DNA of 64,000 nt from a virus. A program made the position numbers and the translations under genes. Positions 48,142 to 55,304 of this stretch are shown here, in pieces. The notes under the pieces are model-generated. The model did not search any database. It was not told the origin of the DNA and was given only the letters and a program-made list of their open reading frames with translations. Each line of letters opens with the position of its first letter. Positions within the stretch are counted from its first letter, which is position 1. The stretch is taken from positions 108,941-172,940 of IMG/VR virus record IMGVR_UViG_3300046744_000223, one strand, 5' to 3'.

Positions 48142-50874
48142 TTATGCTATATTTGAAACATTAGGGGTATCAATAGGAGCGCCAACACCTGTAATATCAA
48201 GTGGTGGTACAAAGTCGTATAAGTTAGGAGTACTGTTTTCACTGTGAACTGCGTCACCTACTAATGTGAGTCCAACTGAAACGTCTACAAATCTTGGGAT
48301 GGTTATATCTTTTCTAATGTCCCAAGATACTTCATCGGACATTGTATACGATAGTGATGTTAACAACGAATTGTGATTTTTCCATAAATCACCCAATGTA
48401 AAACTAAGAACTCTTCCACGATAACCAGTACTACTCCCATAAAATGGCATTGCGAAGGTTGCTAATTGTTTTAACTTTTCCCACATTGGGACTAATTCCG
48501 CTTTCGAGTACGCCATTACTTTAAAATTAAATGATAATGTTCTTTCGAATTCAGTCATCATATAAGCTTTATCAGCTCTACCATTTGGCTTTTCACCATT
48601 CCACGATGGTGAGAATGTTTCGGTAATTCCACTAACAGTTCCTCTAAATTGACATAGATTACTACTATTGGTTTTAAATACCAGCTTAACGATATCATCT
48701 AATTCAGCATCACCTACGTTTGCCGTACCAATCGTATCAAGTCGGGTCTCTGATAAACGTTCTGCATTTGTTTTGAAGGTTTGTCCGAGGCCGTATTTTG
48801 TTATTAGATTATTTGCGGTATAATCATCACCAGCTACCGTGGCAGAATCAATATTATAATTACTATCTTTTAGATTTCTAAAATCACCTTTGTAATCTGA
48901 TGGATTGTCACCATTTGCTATTTTAGCTATCGTACCATATGATATTGCTTCGTAATCTTTTATATCATTACCAGGACCTTTAGTTTTACCATCAGATTTA
49001 TACAATCCTCTGTTTTCAAACTTTTCATCAATTGGAATTGGTGATGCTTTTTGGGTTTGTTTAGCCAATGTGGTTTTAGTACCATCATCATTTGCTCTAA
49101 GACTATCATTTATTTGGAATTCATAACGTTTTTTAGCAAAAAGAACCGGATTATCTTTTTTATTTTTGGCATATGGTGAAGTCGGTCCTATTGAGAATCG
49201 ATTCTCCAATCCGATATATGCGGTTGTATTACCATATCGTGTACCACTATTATCAAATGTATTAATGAATCGTCTGGTTCTGGTCGTACCAATCCCATAA
49301 ATTGAGTCAAATCCACCTTTAAGGTCTTCGTTAAGTGGTAATACATCATTACCGGTTCTTAGTTTAAAAATATTATATATCGTACGTAATGGGCTTACGT
49401 TAATAGAAGAGTTTGGATTATATTTCCAACCCTGCTTACCTATTGGAATTAAGTCGGGTCGGTCAAACTTTAATCCTAAGTGTTGGCCACCAAGGGATGC
49501 AAGTAGATTTATTGGAGTCCAAGTTTTGCCATATTTCTGACTACGTTGTAATCCAATTTGTCGTACACCCCACAATAATCCTTTTGCTGATAAAAAGAAT
49601 GACCCAATACGGGCAACATCTACCAATGCTCGTGTAGTAGATGCTACAATACCACCTCTAATTAGACCATCATCTATACCAAGACCAAAGTCCCAAAATT
49701 GAGGTTCACCTTTTGATATTTTTTTACGTTGTATACCACGAAGTATGTAAGGTGCTTTTATTATGTTTAATGAGTTTGGCGAATCATCTTTAAGATTAAA
49801 CTTATGATACATCTTATCTAAAAATGATGGTGAATTACGTTGCTCCATCGTATCACCAATACTTTTATATACATCAGAGTATCGATTCCCATCAGGAGTG
49901 TATTTTTGAGTATCACCAGTTACACCACCAGTTCTAAATTGACCATAACCTGCTTCAAAAGACAACCCAAGATTTACTTTTTGGAAATCAGAATACTTTG
50001 ACAACTCTACTACAAACTCAGTTTTTTTAGACTCTTCATTTGTTGTAAATCCGGTTTTAAAGTTAGAGAACTTTGAAGAGTTTTGGTTGAACTCTTTAGG
50101 AGATGTAATTCCTGTAAATTTACTATCATCCATACGATTAAACTCAGAAGTAAACCCCTTTGCATGAACATCGGTAATGTAGTTTACTTCAGTTGGTGTA
50201 GTCTCACCTAAAAACTTTTCACTCAAATCAAAATCAGCTGGCGTAGTCTCACCTAAAAACTTCTCTTCTAAGTTAAACTCAGTAGGAGTTGTTTCACCTA
50301 AGAACTTCTCTTCTGAGTTAAACTCAGTAGGAGTTGTTTCACCTAAGAACTTTTCGGTTAAACTAAATTCACTTGGCGTAGTCTCACCTAAGAAGTTTTG
50401 AATGAATCTGAATTCGGATGGAGTGGTTTCACCTTTGAACTTTTCCTCATTGGAGTAGTCTTGAGGAGTCGTTTGACCCTTAAATCTATCTCCTTGAGTA
50501 ATATTTTCCGTTTTGGTTTCACCTTTAAATTTATCGCCTTGATTTACTTCTTGTGTTTCAGTTTGTCCTAAGTATCGTTCTTCCAACGACATTTTAGATG
50601 GGGTCGTTTCTCCCAAATAGTTTGATGAGTTATCAAACTTAGATGGTGTGACTTCTCCTAAGTGTTTTGATGAGTTATCAAACTTGGTTGGAGTTACACC
50701 TTGCTTAGGTGTAGTTGTATTTGATTTAGCGGCAGATGGAGACTTGTCCACAAGTTGGGACAATGGAGTCTGATTAGTAGACTTAGGAATATCCACTCTC
50801 TTCTTGTCAGAAAGCGGTTTCTCTGTTGGTCTTCTAAACTTTGATAAATCTGATTTTAAATCTTTTAATGCCAT
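48142..50874 (-). CDS. large tail structural protein with N-terminal 15-residue repeats
   Basis: A 910-residue protein directly after the tape measure gene. Residues 61-240 are twelve consecutive 15-residue units centred on L-G-E-T-T-P-x-E-F. The rest is a mixed, probably globular region, with RFINTFDNSGTRYGNTTAYI and TFSPSWNGEKPNGRADKAYM among readable segments. The last part (FERTLSFNFKVMAYSKAELV) resembles the tail-tube-like domains of baseplate proteins. No exact T4 counterpart is recognised. The repeat block could act as a flexible linker or docking array. Confidence 0.65.
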   Translation of the reverse strand: MALKDLKSDLSKFRRPTEKPLSDKKRVDIPKSTNQTPLSQLVDKSPSAAKSNTTTPKQGVTPTKFDNSSKHLGEVTPSKFDNSSNYLGETTPSKMSLEERYLGQTETQEVNQGDKFKGETKTENITQGDRFKGQTTPQDYSNEEKFKGETTPSEFRFIQNFLGETTPSEFSLTEKFLGETTPTEFNSEEKFLGETTPTEFNLEEKFLGETTPADFDLSEKFLGETTPTEVNYITDVHAKGFTSEFNRMDDSKFTGITSPKEFNQNSSKFSNFKTGFTTNEESKKTEFVVELSKYSDFQKVNLGLSFEAGYGQFRTGGVTGDTQKYTPDGNRYSDVYKSIGDTMEQRNSPSFLDKMYHKFNLKDDSPNSLNIIKAPYILRGIQRKKISKGEPQFWDFGLGIDDGLIRGGIVASTTRALVDVARIGSFFLSAKGLLWGVRQIGLQRSQKYGKTWTPINLLASLGGQHLGLKFDRPDLIPIGKQGWKYNPNSSINVSPLRTIYNIFKLRTGNDVLPLNEDLKGGFDSIYGIGTTRTRRFINTFDNSGTRYGNTTAYIGLENRFSIGPTSPYAKNKKDNPVLFAKKRYEFQINDSLRANDDGTKTTLAKQTQKASPIPIDEKFENRGLYKSDGKTKGPGNDIKDYEAISYGTIAKIANGDNPSDYKGDFRNLKDSNYNIDSATVAGDDYTANNLITKYGLGQTFKTNAERLSETRLDTIGTANVGDAELDDIVKLVFKTNSSNLCQFRGTVSGITETFSPSWNGEKPNGRADKAYMMTEFERTLSFNFKVMAYSKAELVPMWEKLKQLATFAMPFYGSSTGYRGRVLSFTLGDLWKNHNSLLTSLSYTMSDEVSWDIRKDITIPRFVDVSVGLTLVGDAVHSENSTPNLYDFVPPLDITGVGAPIDTPNVSNIA
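50155..50694 (-). repeat. tandem 45-bp coding repeat, 12 units
   Basis: Twelve in-frame 45-bp units encode residues 61-240 of the large tail protein. Typical units read TPTEFNSEEKFLGET. Units 4 and 5 diverge (ETQEVNQGDKFKGET), and units 9-11 are nearly identical, indicating recent expansion by unequal recombination at that end. Confidence 0.9.
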
Positions 50875-50878
50875 CTAA

Positions 50879-52999
50879 TTATCCCATCTGTTTATTAAAT
50901 GATTTATTCATCGATTGTTTCTTAGTAATTTCACTAATTACTCTACCATCTACTACAATTTGAAGAGGTTGATTACCCATTGCAGCTGCCAGCTTGTCGT
51001 AGTCTATACCACCACCAGCACTACCACCTGCTAATTTACCAGCCATTGCCGCTGGATTAGTAGTTGCCATAATAAAGTCTGCTGGATTGGTTTTGATTAC
51101 ATCACCACTTGGTGTAATTACACCATCATCTATGGAGTCGGATGCACCCTCGTCATATCCAGTGGATTTAGTACCACCACCACCAAATATAGCACCAATC
51201 GTGTCACCAACCCATTGAAATGGTGCTACAACAAAGTCATAAATTGCCTGACCCATCATCTTAATACCCTCAATTGGGTCAGTAAATAATGTAATAAATC
51301 CTCTAAGAAATTTGAATATCGCACCTACCATTTTGAACGACTTAATTATCGTTGGTAGAATCAGGTCAACCAAGTAACCAACAACTGGAAGAATAATAGC
51401 ACCTGCTTCAGCAAGAGCTGCATTCATCTTATCCATTGCAGCACTCATCTTTTCTTGTTGAGACTGCTTCTCTCTATCAAGTATCATTTGCTTGGCCTTT
51501 TCATCAGATAGACCAGCACTCATTAGTTGTTCCTTACTTACATTGTCTAAGTTTTTAACGCCCAACTTATTCATAACCATTTGTTGTTCATTCATCTTCA
51601 ACATTTGGTCAACTGACATACCCATTGCATCTGCAATAGCCTTTTGTTGGATTCGTGACTTTTGACTCACATCACCAAGCTCACTCATTTGTTTTGCTTG
51701 GAGTCGTAATACTTCACCTTGTTCACCTGCTAGTTGTGCTGCACGAATAGCAGTGTTATTGAGGTTAACACCAGTTAACACTCTTGCTTTCATCTCGGCC
51801 TGAAGTGCACTTTCCATATTAAGAAGATTATCTGCGGCATCGGATGATTCTTGTAGAGTAGTACCCATTGCTTTTGCTTGAGTAACTGCCATAGCCATCT
51901 CTTTAACATTACCCTTGAATGTAGAGCGCATTTCTAAAGATAAGTTGGATATGTCTTTTAGTACACCGGCGAAGTCAACTGAAGCGCCTGTAAGTTCATT
52001 AAACCCACCAACTGTCGATGCTACTTCGGTTTGCATATCACGAACACTCATACCAGATGCAGCTGACATCTTTTGGAAGTTTGCAGCCTCTTCACCAGAC
52101 ATACCCATATACTTAGTCAAGTGAATTTGGTCTTGTAACATTTTGGCGGAATATTCCGCAGTCATTCCTATGGACTCTGCGAGTTGTTTTTGAGCCTCAA
52201 TCAGACTCTTGGTATTAATATTCAAGTTACCACTCATAGTAGACATATTATTAAAGTTGGTAACCATTTCTTTAGCTTCACTATTAGCAATACCCATCTC
52301 ACGACTTAAATCAGCTACTTGTTGGTCAACTCCAAGTGCTTTTTTCAATAGAACCATTGCGGCTATAATAGGAAGAATAATCGGTAGGAGTGGTGAAATC
52401 GCGGCCCATAAAGTTGCCCCAAATGACATTATAGATGGGATTGCTGACCTAAACGACATTCCAATTGCCTTACCAGCAGGAACTCCCGTGGCAGTTAACA
52501 TTACGAATTGTTGGGTAATACCCTTCATAATACCACCCATTTGTTCTTTTAATCCACCAAAGTCCATTGTAGATGCTAATAAGCTCCCAACGAGTGGGAT
52601 ATTTTTGATTTGACCTTCCAACCCATCTAACATACCATTAGCTTTGGTAGTAAGTTCTTCCTGAAGGTCTCTACGTTTTTCCTCAGACGAAATTACATCT
52701 TTGAGTGTATCTACTTCTTCTTTTAAATTTCGACCATGTGTAGTTCTACCATCCACCAACTCTTTCATTGACGTTTCGTAGTCTTCTAATAATTGTCTTT
52801 GTTGGTCAAGATTATCAACCTCATCAACCATTCCACTTAGTAAGTTTTTTCTAAGCTTACCCAACTCCTTGGCATTTTCAATTTGGTCTTGCATTTTACG
52901 ATTGAGTAGGTCAGCCTGGCTATTAAGGAAGTCGTTGTCCTCCATAGCCTGCTTACGAGCCTTACTCTCCTCGTTTCTCTGCTTATTAGTCTTTGCCAT
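50879..52999 (-). CDS. tail tape measure protein
   Basis: A 706-residue protein with a coiled-coil N-terminus (residues 1-115), a hydrophobic segment LWAAISPLLPIILPIIAAMV (near 205) and a long helical, Met/Gln-rich centre, ending in a Gly-rich region and a basic C-terminus. This composition, and its position after the gp26/gp51-like chaperone genes, fit a gp29-type tape measure that sets tail length and may enter the membrane. Its length predicts a tail somewhat longer than T4's, if the usual relation holds. Confidence 0.82.
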   Translation of the reverse strand: MAKTNKQRNEESKARKQAMEDNDFLNSQADLLNRKMQDQIENAKELGKLRKNLLSGMVDEVDNLDQQRQLLEDYETSMKELVDGRTTHGRNLKEEVDTLKDVISSEEKRRDLQEELTTKANGMLDGLEGQIKNIPLVGSLLASTMDFGGLKEQMGGIMKGITQQFVMLTATGVPAGKAIGMSFRSAIPSIMSFGATLWAAISPLLPIILPIIAAMVLLKKALGVDQQVADLSREMGIANSEAKEMVTNFNNMSTMSGNLNINTKSLIEAQKQLAESIGMTAEYSAKMLQDQIHLTKYMGMSGEEAANFQKMSAASGMSVRDMQTEVASTVGGFNELTGASVDFAGVLKDISNLSLEMRSTFKGNVKEMAMAVTQAKAMGTTLQESSDAADNLLNMESALQAEMKARVLTGVNLNNTAIRAAQLAGEQGEVLRLQAKQMSELGDVSQKSRIQQKAIADAMGMSVDQMLKMNEQQMVMNKLGVKNLDNVSKEQLMSAGLSDEKAKQMILDREKQSQQEKMSAAMDKMNAALAEAGAIILPVVGYLVDLILPTIIKSFKMVGAIFKFLRGFITLFTDPIEGIKMMGQAIYDFVVAPFQWVGDTIGAIFGGGGTKSTGYDEGASDSIDDGVITPSGDVIKTNPADFIMATTNPAAMAGKLAGGSAGGGIDYDKLAAAMGNQPLQIVVDGRVISEITKKQSMNKSFNKQMG

Positions 53000-53018
53000 T
53001 TGGGTTATCCAATATTAC

Positions 53019-53189
53019 TTATTTAAAAGTATCTTTAGAGTTTTTGATGTGATTATCGATGTCTATTTTAAGTTGGCGTGAAGCTTTAGCTAAGTCGTTA
53101 AAGCTTTTATTGACAGCCGGGTCTTTTTGAGCCAACTTCTCCATACCTTTTAAAACTTTGCGAGCGACAAGCTTTTGTAAGAAATTCAT
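53019..53189 (-). CDS. small helical tail-region protein
   Basis: A 56-residue basic protein (MNFLQKLVARKVLKGMEKLA), start ATG 53187-53189, with AGGA upstream and a late-type TATTTATA at 53213. It is predicted to be almost wholly helical. It lies between the gp51-like frame and the tape measure, 19 nt before the latter. It may assist tape measure folding or be a minor virion protein; the family is not recognised. Confidence 0.65.
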   Translation of the reverse strand: MNFLQKLVARKVLKGMEKLAQKDPAVNKSFNDLAKASRQLKIDIDNHIKNSKDTFK

Positions 53190-53212
53190 ATATATATCCT
53201 ATTGTTATTTAA

Positions 53213-53220
53213 TATAAATA
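53213..53220 (-). promoter_or_regulatory. late-type promoter motif TATTTATA
   Basis: The coding strand reads TTTGATATTTATATTAAATA, directly after the terminator hairpin and 23 nt before the start of the 56-residue gene. It would give the tape measure unit its own late promoter. Confidence 0.52.
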
Positions 53221-53222
53221 TC

Positions 53223-53251
53223 AAAGGGGAACTATTTTCGTGTTCCCCTTT
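53223..53251 (-). terminator. intrinsic terminator hairpin
   Basis: A perfect 10-bp stem, AAAGGGGAAC/GTTCCCCTTT, with a 9-nt loop. It overlaps the last codons of the gp51-like frame and precedes a late-type promoter, so it separates the hub unit from the tape measure unit. Confidence 0.75.
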
Positions 53252-53432
53252 GTGATTTATTTATAGATTCTGTATTTGCTTTGTTTTCAGCTTGTTTAAA
53301 TTCTACAATTTTACTGATGTAAAACTTACGGGCCCAAACTGGCATATTATATACATCGTTCCAAGTAAACCCACCATTTCCGTGATAAATTAAATCGAAA
53401 ATATGTGAATGTAGTTGCTGTCTGTAATTAAT
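53232..53432 (-). CDS. 51: gp51-like baseplate hub assembly frame without ATG
   Basis: An open frame of 66 sense codons ending at TAG 53232-53234. It contains FDLIYHGNGGFTWNDVYNMP followed by VWARKFYISKIVEFKQAE, the conserved core of T4-like gp51 (Y-H-G-x-G-G-F-T...V-Y-N-M-P...R-x-F-Y). No ATG, GTG or TTG lies upstream in the frame before a TGA at 53451-53453. The frame is +1 relative to the gp26-like gene, whose stop lies at 53428. Expression by a +1 or -2 frameshift at the T7 run (53442-53448), or a non-standard ATT start at 53430-53432, would be needed. Confidence 0.7.
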   Translation of the reverse strand: MNYRQQLHSHIFDLIYHGNGGFTWNDVYNMPVWARKFYISKIVEFKQAENKANTESINKSQRGTRK

Positions 53433-53453
53433 CTGCAGGCCAAAAAAAGGTCA
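53428..53453 (-). promoter_or_regulatory. putative programmed frameshift window
   Basis: Between a TGA in the +1 frame (53451-53453) and the TAA of the gp26-like frame (53428-53430), the coding strand reads CCTTTTTTTGGCCTGCAG. The T7 run is the only obvious slip site within this window. A shift here would fuse the gp26-like protein to the gp51-like sequence. Frameshifting of tail chaperone genes upstream of tape measures is known in many other phages; its use here is inferred. Confidence 0.5.
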
Positions 53454-54297
53454 CGTCCATAGGTAAGGACATAAACCTCCCTTCCCCAGTTTCCTCCGAA
53501 ATGAATTCCCATTCTAAATCCATATCAGGAGAAACTTTTTTAATATATGTTCTAAGAGCTCTACTATCTTGAGCAAATAACTCATTATCTACAAAATTGG
53601 CAATCATGCGTTGGTCATAGTCACCATCTATTGATAAAATTGTTTGTTTTAGTCGAGTAGTTAGTTCAGAGCTTGTTTCGTTTTTTAGTTTACGATTTTT
53701 CTTCTTTTCCTCTTCGAGTATATGCTTTACCTTCCTATCCTTAGATTCGGTTGTAATCATAAATGTCAACTTTCTCTTAGATTGTGGAAGTTCCAACTCG
53801 AATTCGTTTTTGTGTAGTTCTAATTGAGCTGAACCATCATATTCCTTATTATCAAATTGAGTAAGGTCAATGATTTCATCTTGAGTATTATCACTAAATG
53901 GGTCGTTTACTTCAACTTTATAGTCTTTACCATACCCCAAGATTCGTGCTGCTATCATAATAGCATTTTTGTCACCCACTATTAGGTCTACATACTTAAC
54001 CGGCATATCAGCACCATTTGATACAATGAGAGATTGAAATAATCGGTCTAAAACCGAACCATCTTTGATATACGACTGAGTTGTGAGGATATCTTCTTCC
54101 CTTGCAGTCATATATTTCATTTCTATCTTACCACTTGAAAGTGGGTTGTCTTTTGGATAAATCAAACCACGAGATGGTAGTTCGATAATTTCGGTTGGAA
54201 ACTTGTAATCACTTACTTGTTTCACCTCATGTGCTTTTTTTAATTGTTCAACTGCCTCTTCATTAGACATTTGATAGTCGTCTTGTAAATCTTTCAT
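53428..54297 (-). CDS. 26: baseplate hub assembly protein (gp26-like)
   Basis: A 289-residue protein with FPTEIIELPSRGLIYPKDNP followed by LSSGKIEMKYMTAREEDILT, the hallmark of T4-like gp26, then a long charged coiled-coil (residues 190-230) and a C-terminal region ending MDVTFFWPAD. It is somewhat larger than T4 gp26 (208 residues). With the gp51-like frame it probably chaperones tape measure/hub assembly. A late-type motif and AAGGAA precede it. Confidence 0.82.
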   Translation of the reverse strand: MKDLQDDYQMSNEEAVEQLKKAHEVKQVSDYKFPTEIIELPSRGLIYPKDNPLSSGKIEMKYMTAREEDILTTQSYIKDGSVLDRLFQSLIVSNGADMPVKYVDLIVGDKNAIMIAARILGYGKDYKVEVNDPFSDNTQDEIIDLTQFDNKEYDGSAQLELHKNEFELELPQSKRKLTFMITTESKDRKVKHILEEEKKKNRKLKNETSSELTTRLKQTILSIDGDYDQRMIANFVDNELFAQDSRALRTYIKKVSPDMDLEWEFISEETGEGRFMSLPMDVTFFWPAD

Positions 54298-54330
54298 AAC
54301 TTTTCCTTGTTATTCTATTGGTTAACCTTA

Positions 54331-54338
54331 TATAAGTA
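54331..54338 (-). promoter_or_regulatory. late-type promoter, TACTTATA variant
   Basis: The coding strand reads TACTTATATAAGGTTAACCA, identical over this stretch to the motif before the 81-residue gene at 54693. It contains the palindromes CTTATATAAG and GGTTAACC. It lies about 35 nt upstream of the gp26-like gene. Confidence 0.45.
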
Positions 54339-54362
54339 TGTAACACGGGCATTTATAATACA

Positions 54363-54388
54363 AAACCCCCACCAAAAGGTGAGGGTTT
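54363..54388 (-). terminator. intrinsic terminator hairpin
   Basis: An 11-bp stem with one mismatch, AAACCCTCACC/GGTGGGGGTTT on the coding strand, with a TTTT loop and a short U tract. It follows the 81-residue gene. Confidence 0.75.
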
Positions 54389-54416
54389 CTAAAATTTTAA
54401 AAAGTATTAAGTGATA

Positions 54417-54662
54417 TTAGTCGGTTATTTCATCGAATCTATAACCATCACCATCTTCTATAAGTGCGTGTGTTCCACCCGCGTAAGACACCGGCAATTC
54501 CATGTCAACTTCTACCTTTTCATAACCTGCGTCTGTACCATAATCTTGACCTGAAAGGTCAGCTATTACATCACAAGTTACACCATCTGTTGTTTGTGTT
54601 ACGTTTCCGTATGATGCAAATACGATTTCTTTTGTAGATACATCTCTAATGATTGATAACAT
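54417..54662 (-). CDS. small virion-region protein of unknown function
   Basis: An 81-residue acidic beta-rich protein (MLSIIRDVSTKEIVFASYGN) flanked by its own late-type promoter and a terminator, with AAGGAG before the start. This isolation suggests high expression, as for a decoration or tail-tube accessory protein. I do not recognise the family. Confidence 0.65.
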   Translation of the reverse strand: MLSIIRDVSTKEIVFASYGNVTQTTDGVTCDVIADLSGQDYGTDAGYEKVEVDMELPVSYAGGTHALIEDGDGYRFDEITD

Positions 54663-54692
54663 ATATTCTCCTTTATTATTTGGTTAACCTTA

Positions 54693-54700
54693 TATAAGTA
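54693..54700 (-). promoter_or_regulatory. late-type promoter, TACTTATA variant
   Basis: Same 20-nt sequence as at 54331 (TACTTATATAAGGTTAACCA) on the coding strand, about 30 nt upstream of the 81-residue gene. It follows the terminator of the tube gene. Confidence 0.45.
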
Positions 54701-54715
54701 TTATTTTTAAAGTAA

Positions 54716-54743
54716 AAAACCCCCACAATTACGTGAGGGTTTT
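54716..54743 (-). terminator. intrinsic terminator hairpin with U tract
   Basis: An 11-bp stem with one mismatch, AAAACCCTCAC/GTGGGGGTTTT on the coding strand, with a 6-nt loop and a run of six T residues at the 3' side. It ends the tail tube transcript. Confidence 0.85.
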
Positions 54744-54768
54744 CAGTTTTCATTTTACAATCAATATT

Positions 54769-55257
54769 TTAGTATTGTAGTATTGCGTAATCATATGTCA
54801 ATGTCATTTCAACAGTAGCGATATCTTCACCACTATAATCCATGTCAGAGAAATTAGCAGACTGAATAAATGCTCCTTTTAATGTCCACTCTTCTACTTT
54901 ATCACCAACAGGACCCAAACTGTTAAATGTGATATCTTTTTTGTAGAAATCAGAGTAACCATCACGTCCAGTTACTGACTCGTGGTGTAATCTTACCCAC
55001 TCCATAGTAGCTTGTGCAGCAGATGGAACTACTGGGTCGTATAAAGTTACTGATAAGTCACTCCACTCAGAACGACCTTTTACATATCTACGGGTGTTGA
55101 TATGGTCAATAGTCACCTTACCATTTGTAATTTCAGGTCTTGCAGCGGTTTTCACCAAGTATGCAGGAATTCCTTCAATATACATAATGAACCGATTTGA
55201 CATCTTCGGTTCGAAGTTGGTGAACATAATTTCATTTGGGTCTAATAGCTGTGCCAT
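54769..55257 (-). CDS. 19: tail tube protein (gp19)
   Basis: A 162-residue tail tube subunit. The segments EPKMSNRFIMYIEGIPAYLV, KVTIDHINTRRYVKGRSEWS and DLSVTLYDPVVPSAAQATME, and the C-terminal IATVEMTLTYDYAILQY, form the conserved gp19 beta-barrel pattern, and the length matches T4 gp19 (163). It stacks as hexamers around the tape measure. It lies after the sheath gene, has AGGAG before the start and ends at a strong terminator. Confidence 0.92.
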   Translation of the reverse strand: MAQLLDPNEIMFTNFEPKMSNRFIMYIEGIPAYLVKTAARPEITNGKVTIDHINTRRYVKGRSEWSDLSVTLYDPVVPSAAQATMEWVRLHHESVTGRDGYSDFYKKDITFNSLGPVGDKVEEWTLKGAFIQSANFSDMDYSGEDIATVEMTLTYDYAILQY

Positions 55258-55282
55258 TTATAATCTCCTATTGTCTCTTTCT

Positions 55283-55290
55283 AATAAATA
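55283..55290 (-). promoter_or_regulatory. late-type promoter motif TATTTATT
   Basis: The coding strand reads GACTATTTATTAGAAAG, about 25 nt before the tube gene start. It differs from the other late-type motifs at the last base. It would allow tube expression independent of the sheath. Confidence 0.4.
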
Positions 55291-55304
55291 GTCTAATTCT
55301 ACAA

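Noticed and set aside
50155-50694. CRISPR-like array
   Set aside because: The 45-bp periodic units are translated in frame and diverge across their whole length, with no repeat-spacer alternation.
52209-52613. 134-codon plus-strand frame
   Set aside because: It is antisense to the tape measure gene; its Ile/Pro-rich composition mirrors the helical codons of the real gene.
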